Source: Mesorhizobium sp. B2-3-12 (lineage in GTDB: Bacteria; Pseudomonadota; Alphaproteobacteria; Rhizobiales; Rhizobiaceae). From it: DNA of 64,000 nt. The stretch covers positions 682,001 to 746,000 of the forward strand of contig NZ_VFVR01000002.1 of NCBI RefSeq assembly GCF_006442205.1, in the 5' to 3' direction. The position numbers were made by a program, and so were the translations under genes. The notes beneath the pieces are model-generated. The model saw only the letters and a list, made by a program, of their open reading frames with translations, made no database searches and had not been told where the DNA came from. Each line of letters opens with the position of its first letter. Within the stretch, counting starts at the first letter, position 1. Positions 27,794-36,082 of the stretch are shown in pieces.

Positions 27794-28792
27794 CTACTTC
27801 AGCACCTTCCCATCCGCACCAAACCGATAGGTCTTGCCCGGCTCCGGCGTCGCATAAAGCGTGGTGCCGGGCTCCGCGTCGTAAACACCGAAAATCCGCA
27901 CGGTGATCAGCCCGGCCTTTTCGCAATCGAGATAAAGATTGGTGTCGGCGCCGAGATGCTCGGCATGCACGACGGTGCCCTTCCAAGCGCCGGATTTCGG
28001 GTCAACGGTCAAATGCTCGGGCCGCACGCCGATGGTCTTGGCTGTCTCGCCAAGGCGGGCGCCGTCGACGAAATTCATCTTGGGCGAGCCGATGAAGCCG
28101 GCGACGAATTCGTTTGCCGGCGCATTGTAGAGCTCCATCGGGCCGCCGATCTGTTCGATCTTGCCGGCGTTGAGCACGACGATCTTGTCGGCCAGCGTCA
28201 TCGCCTCGACCTGGTCGTGGGTGACGTAGATCATCGTCGCCTTGAGGCGGCGGTGCAGCTGCGCGATTTCCAGCCGCGTGTTGACGCGCAACGCGGCATC
28301 GAGGTTCGACAGCGGCTCGTCGAACAGGAACAGTTTCGGCTCGCGCACCACGGCGCGGCCGATGGCAACGCGCTGGCGTTGGCCGCCGGAGAGTTCCGCT
28401 GGCCGCCTTTCGAGATAAGGTTCCAGCGACAGCATGGATGAGGCGACGCCGATGCGGCGATCGATCTCGGTCGCCGGGGTGTTCGCCTGCTTGAGGCCGA
28501 GCCCCATATTGTTCCTGACCGTCAGATGCGGGTAGAGCGCGTAGGTCTGGAACACCATGGCGATGCCGCGTTTGGCCGGCGGGGTGACCGAGACGTCCTC
28601 GCCATCGATCAGCACCCGGCCCGAGGTGGAATCCTCCAGCCCGGCGATGACCCTGAGCAAGGTCGACTTGCCGCAGCCGGAGGGGCCGACAAACACGACG
28701 AATTCGCCATCCGTCACTTCGAGGTCGATGCCCTTCAGCACCTCGACCGGCCCGAAGGCCTTCTTCACATTCTCGATTTTCAGCGAGCCCAC
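27794..28792 (-). CDS. Sugar ABC transporter ATPase, UgpC/MalK/MsmK family
   Basis: Cytoplasmic ATPase for a carbohydrate CUT1 importer, 332 aa. Walker [10 protein letters not shown], signature LSGGQRQR, Walker [13 protein letters not shown] and switch YVTHDQVEA are intact. The C-terminal TOBE domain ([28 protein letters not shown]) follows. It is the last gene of the leftward murQ-binding protein-permease-permease-oxidoreductase operon, 15 bp after the oxidoreductase stop. UgpC-type ATPases are often shared among several importers. Confidence 0.92.
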   Translation of the reverse strand: MGSLKIENVKKAFGPVEVLKGIDLEVTDGEFVVFVGPSGCGKSTLLRVIAGLEDSTSGRVLIDGEDVSVTPPAKRGIAMVFQTYALYPHLTVRNNMGLGLKQANTPATEIDRRIGVASSMLSLEPYLERRPAELSGGQRQRVAIGRAVVREPKLFLFDEPLSNLDAALRVNTRLEIAQLHRRLKATMIYVTHDQVEAMTLADKIVVLNAGKIEQIGGPMELYNAPANEFVAGFIGSPKMNFVDGARLGETAKTIGVRPEHLTVDPKSGAWKGTVVHAEHLGADTNLYLDCEKAGLITVRIFGVYDAEPGTTLYATPEPGKTYRFGADGKVLK

Positions 28793-28807
28793 GGCTTCGT
28801 CCCTGTT

Positions 28808-29869
28808 CTAGAGTTTCACGGCGACGCCGCTGCGCACGCTCTCGTCGGCGGCAAGGCAGACGGCGAGCGAGCGCACCGCATCGTCCATGTGGCGGGTCAG
28901 GTCCAGGTCCTCGCGGATCGCTTTCAGGACAAAAGCCTGTTCGAGATCGCAGAGGTCCTGGTGGCCGGGTTCGCCTGCCATCGACAGCAGCTCGTCCGGC
29001 TTTAGGAACTTGCCGTCAGCGCCGGTCGCGGCACTGTGCAGGCGGATGGTCGAGGTCTTGGTGTGGGTGTCGATGTCGTCGGACTTGACGCCCTCCTTCA
29101 TGACGATCGACACGCAGCCCTTGGGCGACATGACATCCTTCACGAAGAAGGCCGTCTCTGAGATCATCGGACCCCAACCGGCCTCGTACCAGCCGACCGA
29201 GCCGTCATCGAACAGCACCTGCAGATGGCCGTAATTGTACATGGAGGGCGCGACCTCGTCGGTCAGCCGCACGCCCATGCCGCGCACCTCGACCGGCCTG
29301 GCGTCAGTGATCTGCAGCATCACGTCGAGATAGTGCACGCCGCAATCGACGATCGGCGATGTCGTCCGCATCAATTGCTTGTGCGTCTCCCAGGTATGGC
29401 CTGAGGATTGCTGATTGAGGTTCATGCGGAAGACGTAGGGACCGCCGAGCTTGCGCGCCTCGGCGATCAGCCTGATCCAGGACGGATGATGGCGCAGGAT
29501 ATAGCCTATCACCAGTTTTCGACCATTGGCCTTGGCGGCGGCGACCACGCGCTTGGCATCCGCCACCGTCGTTGCCAGCGGCTTTTCGACGAAGACATGG
29601 CATCCGGCCTCGAACGCCCTCACCGCATAGTCGGCATGGCTGTCCGAATAGGTGGCGATGCAGGCGACATCGGGCTTCTCCTCGCGCAACGCGTCGTCGA
29701 AGGAGCGCCTGATGTCATAGCCGGACAGCCCGTCCGGCAGCGGCACGTCGGAGCGGTTGACCAGGGCCGCGATCTCGAAGCCTGGATTGTTGTGATAGGC
29801 CAGCGCATGGCTGCGCCCCATATTGCCGAGCCCGGCGACGACGACACGAAGGGGTTTTTGCACGCTCAC
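28808..29869 (-). CDS. Gfo/Idh/MocA-family oxidoreductase
   Basis: NAD(P)-dependent sugar oxidoreductase family, 353 aa, cytoplasmic. The Rossmann motif VVVAGLGNMGRSHALAYH and the EKPLATTVADAKRV catalytic lysine region are clear, and the C-terminal domain has HYLDVMLQITDARPVEVRGM. The GTG at 29869 overlaps the permease stop (GTGA) and is preceded by GGAG, so it is the likely start. Its position between permease and ATPase genes ties it to the imported sugar, perhaps by oxidising or epimerising an amino sugar or glycoside. The substrate is unknown. Confidence 0.85.
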   Translation of the reverse strand: MSVQKPLRVVVAGLGNMGRSHALAYHNNPGFEIAALVNRSDVPLPDGLSGYDIRRSFDDALREEKPDVACIATYSDSHADYAVRAFEAGCHVFVEKPLATTVADAKRVVAAAKANGRKLVIGYILRHHPSWIRLIAEARKLGGPYVFRMNLNQQSSGHTWETHKQLMRTTSPIVDCGVHYLDVMLQITDARPVEVRGMGVRLTDEVAPSMYNYGHLQVLFDDGSVGWYEAGWGPMISETAFFVKDVMSPKGCVSIVMKEGVKSDDIDTHTKTSTIRLHSAATGADGKFLKPDELLSMAGEPGHQDLCDLEQAFVLKAIREDLDLTRHMDDAVRSLAVCLAADESVRSGVAVKL

Positions 29870-30705
29870 TTGACGGCTCCGGAGGTGATGCCGCGGATCA
29901 GTTGCCGCGAGAAGATGACGTAGAGGACCAGCACCGGCAGGATCGCCAGCGACAGCGCGGCCAGGATGGCGTTCCAGTTGGTGACGAACTGGCCGAGGAA
30001 GAGCTGCGCGCCGAGCGTCACCGTCTTGGTCTCTTCCGACGGCGCCAGGATCAGCGGAAACCACAGATCGTTCCAGATCGGGATCATGGTGAAGACGGCG
30101 ACGGTTGCCATCGACGGCCGCACCAGCGGCACGACCAGCCGGAAGAAGATGGTGTATTCCGACAGGCCGTCGATGCGGCCGGCGTTCTTCAGATCGTCGG
30201 AGACCTGCTTCATGAATTCCGACAGGATGAAGACGGCCAACGGCAGGCCTTGCGCCGTGTAGACCAGGATCAGCGCCGTCAGCGTGTTGACCAGTCCGCT
30301 CGCCACCATCAATTGCAGGATGGCGACGGTGGCGAGCCGGATCGGGATCATGATGCCGAGCGCCAGATAAAGCCCCATCAGCGTGTTGCCGCGGAAGCGG
30401 TATTCCGACAGCGCGAACGCGGCCATGGCGCCGAACAGAAGCACGAAGAACAGCGAGCCGACGGTGACGACGAGGCTGTTCTGGAAATAATGGATGAAGT
30501 CGCCCTGGCCGATCACCGTGGTGTAGCCGATCAGGTCGAACGTCTTTGGCGCCGGCGGCGTCAGCGGCGCGCCGAAGATGCCGGCGCGGGACTTGAACGA
30601 ATTCATGATGACCAGGATCACCGGAAACAGCGCGATCGCCGTGTAGGTCAGCAGGATCGCGTGGGCGCCGATGGCGCGGGGCAGTGAACGGGTGGCGATG
30701 CTCAT
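29866..30705 (-). CDS. Sugar ABC transporter permease, MalG-like (CUT1)
   Basis: Inner-membrane permease, 279 aa. It begins MSIATRSLPRAIGAHAILLT and has the MalG-type EAA loop DDLKNAGRIDGLSEYTIFFR, with a C-terminal NDLWFPLILAPSEETKTVTL that fits CUT1 permeases. CGGAG lies before the ATG. The gene starts 11 bp after the MalF-like gene's stop and overlaps the following oxidoreductase start by 4 bp. Confidence 0.9.
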   Translation of the reverse strand: MSIATRSLPRAIGAHAILLTYTAIALFPVILVIMNSFKSRAGIFGAPLTPPAPKTFDLIGYTTVIGQGDFIHYFQNSLVVTVGSLFFVLLFGAMAAFALSEYRFRGNTLMGLYLALGIMIPIRLATVAILQLMVASGLVNTLTALILVYTAQGLPLAVFILSEFMKQVSDDLKNAGRIDGLSEYTIFFRLVVPLVRPSMATVAVFTMIPIWNDLWFPLILAPSEETKTVTLGAQLFLGQFVTNWNAILAALSLAILPVLVLYVIFSRQLIRGITSGAVK

Positions 30706-30716
30706 CTCCGTCGCCT

Positions 30717-31646
30717 CTAAAACTGATACCGACGCAGGCGCGTCTGGATGAGGAAGAGGTAGACGCAGACACCGCCAAGGATGATCAGAAACATGATCGT
30801 GGCGATGGTCGCGCCCATATTGGGGTCGCCGACCTGCAACTGGAAGCCGAAGAAGGCGCGGTAGAGGAAGGTGCCGAGAATATCGGTGGAATAGTTCGGC
30901 CCGGCGAGCGCGCCTTGCGCGGTGTAGATCAGGTCGAAGGCATTGAAATTGCCGACGAAGGTGAGGATTGAGATGATGCCGATCGACGGCAGGATCAGCG
31001 GCAGCTTGATCTTCCAGAACTGCGACAAGCCTGTGACGCCATCGCATTCGGCCGCCTCGATCACCTCTTCGGGGATCGACAGCAGGGCGGCATAGATCAG
31101 CATCATCGGAATGCCTATGAATTGCCACACCGAGATCAAGCTGAGCGCCGTCAGTGCGTATTGCTCCTTGCCGAGCCAGGGTGTGAATAGGCTTTTCAGG
31201 CCGACGAAATCGAGCAGATGCGGCGCCACGCCCCAGAGCGGCGACAGGATCAGCTTCCAGGCAAAGCCGACGATGACGAAGGACAGGATGGTCGGCACGA
31301 AGATGGCGGTGCGGTAGAAGGCCGAGAACCGCAGCTTGGGGCTGGACAACAGCGCCGCCAAAAGCACGCCGACCGGGTTCTGCACCAGCATGTGGATGAT
31401 GAAGAACCAGACATTGTTCCTCAGCGCATTCCAGAAATTGACCGACCAGTTGGGGTCGCCGAACAGGGTGCGGAAATTGTCCAGGCCGACGAAGACCTGG
31501 GACTGGTCGACGTTGCGGAACAGCGACAGCTGCAGCGTGCCGGCCAGCGGCAGGATCATGATCGCGGTGTAGACGAGCACCGCCGGCGCCAGGAAGACGG
31601 CGATATGCCAGTGGAACGGTCTTTTCGGTCGTGTTTGTGCGGCCAT
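30717..31646 (-). CDS. Sugar ABC transporter permease, MalF-like (CUT1)
   Basis: Inner-membrane permease, 309 aa. Start MAAQTRPKRPFHWHIAVFLA leads into the first membrane segment. Family phrases are GLDNFRTLFGDPNWSVNFWN, NPVGVLLAALLSSP and the coupling loop EEVIEAAECDGVTGLSQFWK. It forms the channel with the MalG-like partner. The 250 bp before it, after the binding protein gene, contain a palindromic repeat. Confidence 0.9.
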   Translation of the reverse strand: MAAQTRPKRPFHWHIAVFLAPAVLVYTAIMILPLAGTLQLSLFRNVDQSQVFVGLDNFRTLFGDPNWSVNFWNALRNNVWFFIIHMLVQNPVGVLLAALLSSPKLRFSAFYRTAIFVPTILSFVIVGFAWKLILSPLWGVAPHLLDFVGLKSLFTPWLGKEQYALTALSLISVWQFIGIPMMLIYAALLSIPEEVIEAAECDGVTGLSQFWKIKLPLILPSIGIISILTFVGNFNAFDLIYTAQGALAGPNYSTDILGTFLYRAFFGFQLQVGDPNMGATIATIMFLIILGGVCVYLFLIQTRLRRYQF

Positions 31647-31695
31647 GAGTTCGGTTCCCGCCGATCAAGGTTCTGGGCAAATGCGTTTGCCGGCA

Positions 31696-31821
31696 GCGCC
31701 GCCCTCACCCTTACCCTCTCCTCGTGAAGGACGGGGAGAGGGGTCGCCAGCGTCGCGGCTAGTCCCTTCTCCCCGTCACTATAAGGGGAGAAGGTGCCGG
31801 CAGGCGGATGCGGGGCGGCGC
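31696..31821. repeat. RIME-like palindromic repeat inside the sugar-transport operon
   Basis: Outer arms GCGCCGCCC (31696-31704) and GGGCGGCGC (31813-31821) are complementary. Two internal hairpins follow, around 31720-31741 (CTCTCC...GGAGAG) and 31765-31792 (CTTCTCCCC...GGGGAGAAG). It lies between the binding-protein and MalF-like genes on the transcribed strand. Such a stem may lower expression of the permeases relative to the receptor, as intercistronic repeats do in enteric maltose operons. Confidence 0.78.
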
Positions 31822-31896
31822 CATCGTTCGCGGTCGATGCTATCGAAAAAGGCAGGGCCGTCCACTTGGAACGGCCCTGCTCCGTTGCCTGAGCTC

Positions 31897-33156
31897 TTAT
31901 TTCGCCGGCTTATACCAGCTGTCGAGGCCGGTCTGCAGCTTCTTGGCCGCGGCTTCCGGCGTATCGGTGCCGTTGATGACATTGGCCGACTCGACCCAGG
32001 TCTCGTTTTCGAGGTTCGGCGTGCCGCGCGACAGGATCTGGTAGGTCGAGCGGATCGTCGACTTGCACTTGCCACGCCAGGAGACGAATTCCTGCGCCAG
32101 CGGGTCTTCCATCTTCACCGGCGCGGAGTTCAGGCTGAAGAAGCCCGGCAGCGCGTTGGCGTAGATGGTGGCGAAGTCAGCGGAAGCCACCCAGGACAGG
32201 AAGGTCTTGGCAGCGTCGGCATTCTTCGAAGCCGCGTTCAGGCCCATGCCGATGTCGGTATGGTCCGAGATGTAGCAGGTGTCGCCGGCCTTCTCGACCG
32301 GTGGCGGGAAGGCGCCCATCTTGAACTGGGCCTGGGTGTTGAACAGGCCGATTTCCCACGAGCCGGCCGGGTAAATGGCGGCGCGGCCGAGCGTGAACAG
32401 GTTCTGGCTGTCCGGATAGGTCTGGGCCTCGAAGCCGTCACCGAGATAAGGCTTCCACTTGGCCAGTTCCTCATAGGGCGCGACCCAGTCCTTGTCGGTC
32501 AGCTTCTGCTCGCCCTTGATCAGCGCGGCGCGGCCGTCCTCGCCCTTCCAGTAGTTGGGGCCGATGTTCTGGTAGCCCATGGTCGCGGCTTCCCAGAGAT
32601 CCTTGGTGCCCATCGCCATCGGGATGTAGGTGCCGTCGGCCTTGATCTTGTCGAGCGCGGCGAAGAACTCGTCGCGGGTTTCCGGCACCTTGATGCCGAG
32701 CTTGTCGAAGGCGTCCTTGTTGTAGATGAAGCCGTGGATGACGGACGCCATCGGCACGCAGAAGCTCGACTTGCCGTCATCGGTCTGCCAGGCGGACTTG
32801 GCGACAGGCGAGAAGTTTTCCATGCCGGGCAGCGCCGAGAGATCGGCAAGGTTGCCCTTCTTGAACAGTTCGAGCGACTTGTCGAACGGGCGGCAGGTGA
32901 TCAGGTCGCCCGCCGAGCCGGCGGCGAGCTTGGCGCCGAGCGCGGCGTCATACTCGGTCGGTGCCGAGGGCGCGAACACCACCTTGATGCCCGGGTTCTT
33001 GGCTTCGAAGGCCGGGATCAGCTTGTCCTTCCAGATGGCGAGGTCGTCGCCGCGCCAGCTTTCGATGTTGAGCGTTACGTCCGCGGCGTGAGCCAACCCG
33101 GCCGAGCCGAGAATGGATGTGCCCAGAAGCAGTGCCGTCAGTAGTTTCGTTGTCAT
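31897..33156 (-). CDS. Sugar ABC transporter substrate-binding protein (CUT1, likely amino-sugar)
   Basis: Periplasmic binding protein of the SBP_bac_1 family, 419 aa. Signal peptide MTTKLLTALLLGTSILGSAG ends at AHAAD. The mature protein starts VTLNIESWRGDDLAIWKDKL, with FEAKNPGIKVVF and YNKDAFDKLGIKVPETRDEF typical of CUT1 receptors. There is no lipobox. It sits between murQ and the permease genes, so GlcNAc, MurNAc or a chito- or muro-disaccharide is the likely ligand (inference from context). Confidence 0.88.
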   Translation of the reverse strand: MTTKLLTALLLGTSILGSAGLAHAADVTLNIESWRGDDLAIWKDKLIPAFEAKNPGIKVVFAPSAPTEYDAALGAKLAAGSAGDLITCRPFDKSLELFKKGNLADLSALPGMENFSPVAKSAWQTDDGKSSFCVPMASVIHGFIYNKDAFDKLGIKVPETRDEFFAALDKIKADGTYIPMAMGTKDLWEAATMGYQNIGPNYWKGEDGRAALIKGEQKLTDKDWVAPYEELAKWKPYLGDGFEAQTYPDSQNLFTLGRAAIYPAGSWEIGLFNTQAQFKMGAFPPPVEKAGDTCYISDHTDIGMGLNAASKNADAAKTFLSWVASADFATIYANALPGFFSLNSAPVKMEDPLAQEFVSWRGKCKSTIRSTYQILSRGTPNLENETWVESANVINGTDTPEAAAKKLQTGLDSWYKPAK

Positions 33157-33238
33157 GCTCAGTCTCCCTGTTGACCTTTTTCAGGTTCGGTTTTGATGAG
33201 AACCCAGGCTTTGGAACCCTTGTTCCCCTCGAAAGCCC

Positions 33239-33267
33239 GTTTCACCCGATGCAAATCGGGATGAAAC
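33239..33267 (-). other. Intercistronic hairpin directly after murQ
   Basis: GTTTCACCCGAT and ATCGGGATGAAAC pair with one bulged base around a GCAA loop, six bases beyond the murQ stop. There is no T-run on the transcribed strand, so a role in mRNA stability or processing between murQ and the transport genes is more likely than termination. Confidence 0.5.
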
Positions 33268-33272
33268 AGGCT

Positions 33273-34223
33273 CTATTTCTTTGTTCGGGCATGATCGTTT
33301 CCGAAAAGCGGTTTCCGCTTTTCGGGATCATGCCCCAGCGCGGAAAGGGCGGGCCGCAGCTTCTGGCCTGTCCCTTCCAGTATTTTCCGCGCCGCTTCCG
33401 CACTGTCGACGCCGGCGGCGAGCAGAATGGCGGTCTTGACCGCGCCGCTGCTCTTTTCGAGCAGCCGGGCCGCTTCTTCCCTGTCGCGCCCGCTGATGGC
33501 GGCGACGATGCGCGCCGCCCGGTCGCGCAGCTTCATGTTGTCGGCCATGAGGTTGACCATATAGCCGTCATGCACATGGCCAAGATGAATGGCGGTCAGC
33601 GTCGACAGCATGTTGAGCGCGATCTTCTGTGCGGTGCCGGCGCCCATGCGGGTCGAGCCGGCAATGACTTCCGGCGGCGTTTCGAGCAGGATGGCGGTGT
33701 CGGCTTGCCTGAGCAGCGCCGTATCCCGGTTGTTGGCGATGCCGATGGTGGCGGCGCCCCGACGCCGCGCCTCCTCGACGGCGCGCACCGCATAGGGCGT
33801 GGTGCCGGAGGCGGAAAGGGCGATCAGGCAATCGCCCGCGCCGATGCCGGCATTGGCGACCGCCATCGCGGCCTCTTCGGTGTCGTCCTCGGGCCCGCCG
33901 GCCGATGTCCTGAAAGCCTCGTCGCCGCCGGCGATCAGGATGGCGATGCGGTCGCGCTGAATGCCGAACGTGCCCGGCAGTTCCAGCGCGTCGGCCAGCG
34001 CCATCAGGCCGGAGCTGCCGGCCGCGGCATAGGCAAGCTTGCCGCCGCCGTTCAGGCTGCCGGCAATGATCTCGGCTGCCCTGGCGATGGAGGGAATGGC
34101 GTTGCGGACGGCTTTCGCGGCCTCGACCTGCGCATCGGCCAGCGCGCCGAGGATCGCTTCGGGAGCCTGGATATCCAGCCCCTCGGCATTCCTGTGCAGC
34201 GCTTCGGTGCGCGTTTCAGCCAT
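33273..34223 (-). CDS. murQ: N-acetylmuramic acid 6-phosphate etherase MurQ
   Basis: Cytoplasmic lyase that splits MurNAc 6-phosphate into GlcNAc 6-phosphate and D-lactate, 316 aa. The SIS-fold motifs GGGKLAYAAAGSSGLMALAD, PGTFGIQRDRIAILIAGGDEAF-type segment, LIALSASGTTPYAV and PEVIAGSTRMGAGTAQKIALNM are intact. The start at 34223 has a strong GGAGGAAAAGG before it. The last 20 or so residues (GHDPEKRKPLFGNDHARTKK) are encoded by a dispersed palindrome at 33287-33335 and are foreign to the family. The gene is preceded by a NagQ-type operator and heads the leftward transport operon. Confidence 0.92.
   Translation of the reverse strand: MAETRTEALHRNAEGLDIQAPEAILGALADAQVEAAKAVRNAIPSIARAAEIIAGSLNGGGKLAYAAAGSSGLMALADALELPGTFGIQRDRIAILIAGGDEAFRTSAGGPEDDTEEAAMAVANAGIGAGDCLIALSASGTTPYAVRAVEEARRRGAATIGIANNRDTALLRQADTAILLETPPEVIAGSTRMGAGTAQKIALNMLSTLTAIHLGHVHDGYMVNLMADNMKLRDRAARIVAAISGRDREEAARLLEKSSGAVKTAILLAAGVDSAEAARKILEGTGQKLRPALSALGHDPEKRKPLFGNDHARTKK
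33287..33335. repeat. Short dispersed palindrome forming the murQ 3' end
   Basis: GGGCATGATC/GATCATGCCC flank an inner CCGAAAAGCGG/CCGCTTTTCGG stem with a TTT loop, one side having a 4-base bulge. A related half copy, GCATGATCCCGAAAAATGG, occurs near 61481. Elements of this shape are common between genes in Mesorhizobium-type genomes (from memory). This copy is translated as the MurQ tail. Confidence 0.75.
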
Positions 34224-34248
34224 CCCTTTTCCTCCAAACTTCGAAAAC

Positions 34249-34266
34249 AATACCAAAAAAATACCA
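34249..34266 (-). promoter_or_regulatory. Candidate NagQ operator before murQ
   Basis: Read on the minus strand this is TGGTATT, four bases, TGGTATT, an 11 bp period, ending 26 bases before the murQ start. The same arrangement and orientation relative to the gene occurs before the kinase gene at 34385-34402. A GntR/HutC regulator is encoded in the rightward arm. Tandem TGGTATT repeats are, to my recollection, the site described for NagQ regulators. Confidence 0.7.
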
Positions 34267-34384
34267 CTTGTCCACACGCATTAACGAATTCGTCGGCTGG
34301 AAATCGCTATGCCGGCAAAAATGACTAGTTTTTTCAATAAAATACGGCTTAATCTTTTTGAAAGACAAATTAAGCCTTGGCTAT

Positions 34385-34402
34385 TGGTATTTTATTGGTA
34401 TT
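34385..34402 (+). promoter_or_regulatory. Candidate NagQ operator before the amino-sugar kinase gene
   Basis: TGGTATT, four bases (TTAT), TGGTATT, with the same 11 bp period as the site before murQ. It ends 22 bases before the GTG start and 8 bases before the GGAGGAG ribosome site, so a bound repressor would block this arm. Confidence 0.7.
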
Positions 34403-34424
34403 ATCGGCGCGGAGGAGAAATCGC

Positions 34425-35303
34425 GTGAAATTCGTGCTCGGCATCGATGGCGGCGGCACCAGCTGCAGAGTCGCCCTGGCAACAGTGGACGGCATCGTGC
34501 TCGGCCGCGCCAAAAGCGGCGCCGCCAACATCCGCACTGACCTTACCGGGGCGCGCGCCAACATCGTCGACGCGGCGCGGCAGGCCTTCATCGCCGCTGG
34601 TCAGGATCCCGAGCTCATTCCGCAAACACCCGCCATTCTTGGGCTTGCCGGCGCCAATGTCGGCACTTACCGGCAGCAGCTCGAGGCGATCCTGCCGTTC
34701 AGCACCAGCCGCGTCGAGACCGATGCCGAGATCGCGCTCGAAGGCGCGGTCGGTTCCGGTGACGGCGCGATGGCGATCCTGGGCACCGGCACCGCCTATA
34801 TGGCACGCAAGGATGGCAAATCGCGCGCCATTGGCGGCTGGGGATTCCAGGTCGGCGACCAGGGCAGCGGCGCCCGCATCGGCCGCGACCTCCTGGAACA
34901 GACATTGCTCGCGCATGACGGCGTGCGCCAGGCCTCGCCGCTGACCGACAGCATGATGGCCGTTTTCCGCAACAATCCCGAGGACGTGGTCGAGTTCACC
35001 ACCAACGCCAAACCGGGCGATTTCGGTGGCTTCGCGCCGAAAGTATTCGAACACGCTGGGAAAGGCGACATCGTCGCCAACTGGATCCTCGACAGGGCGG
35101 TCGCCGATGTCGAGGCCTCGCTCGGCGCGCTCGACCTCGCGTCCGCCGCGCCGCTCTGCCTGCTCGGCGGGCTGGCGCCGCTCTATGCGCCGCGCCTGTC
35201 GCCACGCTATCGCGCGCTGCTGAAGGAACCGCTCGACGATGCGCTCGGCGGTGCGGTCCAGATGGCGGCGCGCCTGTTCGCCAGGACGGAGGCCGCACGA
35301 TGA
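34425..35303 (+). CDS. BadF/BadG/BcrA/BcrD-type ATPase, N-acetylglucosamine (MurNAc) kinase
   Basis: ASKHA-fold sugar kinase, 292 aa, cytoplasmic. It starts at GTG 34425, seven bases after GGAGGAG, and reads MKFVLGIDGGGTSCRVALAT (phosphate-1). GDGAMAILGTGTAYMARKDG and IGGWGFQVGDQGSGARIGRD are the phosphate-2 and sugar regions seen in human NAGK and bacterial MurK/NagK. It would phosphorylate sugar brought in unmodified by the ABC transporter. Clostridial MurK of this family phosphorylates both GlcNAc and MurNAc. Its stop overlaps the next start (ATGA). Confidence 0.87.
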   Translation: MKFVLGIDGGGTSCRVALATVDGIVLGRAKSGAANIRTDLTGARANIVDAARQAFIAAGQDPELIPQTPAILGLAGANVGTYRQQLEAILPFSTSRVETDAEIALEGAVGSGDGAMAILGTGTAYMARKDGKSRAIGGWGFQVGDQGSGARIGRDLLEQTLLAHDGVRQASPLTDSMMAVFRNNPEDVVEFTTNAKPGDFGGFAPKVFEHAGKGDIVANWILDRAVADVEASLGALDLASAAPLCLLGGLAPLYAPRLSPRYRALLKEPLDDALGGAVQMAARLFARTEAAR

Positions 35304-36082
35304 GCGATGCCGCCGACCAGATCTTCGCCACGCTCAAGCAATCCTCGCAGAGCGGCGCGCCGCTCTACCTGCAGCTCAGGAAGAGCATCGAGGACGCCGT
35401 CAATCGCGGCCTGATCGGGCCCGGCGACGCGCTGCCGTCCGAGCGCGACATCGCCACCAAGGCCGATATTTCCCGCGTCACCGTGCGCAAGGCGGTGCAG
35501 GACCTGGTCAAGGGCGGCATATTGGTGCAGCGCCATGGCTCCGGCACCTTCGTGGCGCCGCGCATGGAACGCGTCGAGCAGTCGCTGTCGCGGCTGACCT
35601 CCTTCACCGAGGACATGGCGCGGCGCGGCATGGCCGTGCGTTCGGCCTGGCTTGATCGCGGCCTCTACGCCCCCTCGCCCGACGAGATGATGGTGCTCGG
35701 CCTGTCATCGAGCGAGTTGGTGGCGCGCGTGGCGCGCCTGCGCATCGCCAACGACACGCCGCTGGCCATCGAGCGCGCCTCACTGTCGGCCAGCGTGCTG
35801 CCCGACCCGGCCGGCATCGGCTCCTCGCTCTACGCGGCGCTGGAACTGACCGGCAACCGGCCGGTGCGGGCGGTGCAGCGTATCTCCGCCGCCAATCTCG
35901 GCGACAGTGACGCGCGCCTGCTGGAAGTGCCGCCGGGCATTGCCGGCCTGCATATCGAGCGTATTTCCTATCTGGCGAGCGGCAAGGTGATCGAATTCAC
36001 CCGCTCCATCTACCGCGGCGACGCCTATGATTTCGTCGCCGAACTGCGGCTGACAGGGCCGAGCGAAGAGGGCCGACCATGA
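35300..36082 (+). CDS. nagQ: GntR/HutC-family regulator, NagQ-like
   Basis: Transcriptional regulator, 260 aa. The N-terminal winged helix has LYLQLRKSIEDAVNRGLIGP, LPSERDIATKADISRVTVRK and GILVQRHGSGTFV. The C-terminal UTRA ligand domain contains RLRIANDTPLAIERASL and IEFTRSIYRGDAYDFV. Embedded between the kinase and the deaminase genes with 4-bp overlaps on both sides, it is the likely binder of the TGGTATT tandem sites. The expected effector is an amino-sugar phosphate (family inference). Confidence 0.88.
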   Translation: MSDAADQIFATLKQSSQSGAPLYLQLRKSIEDAVNRGLIGPGDALPSERDIATKADISRVTVRKAVQDLVKGGILVQRHGSGTFVAPRMERVEQSLSRLTSFTEDMARRGMAVRSAWLDRGLYAPSPDEMMVLGLSSSELVARVARLRIANDTPLAIERASLSASVLPDPAGIGSSLYAALELTGNRPVRAVQRISAANLGDSDARLLEVPPGIAGLHIERISYLASGKVIEFTRSIYRGDAYDFVAELRLTGPSEEGRP

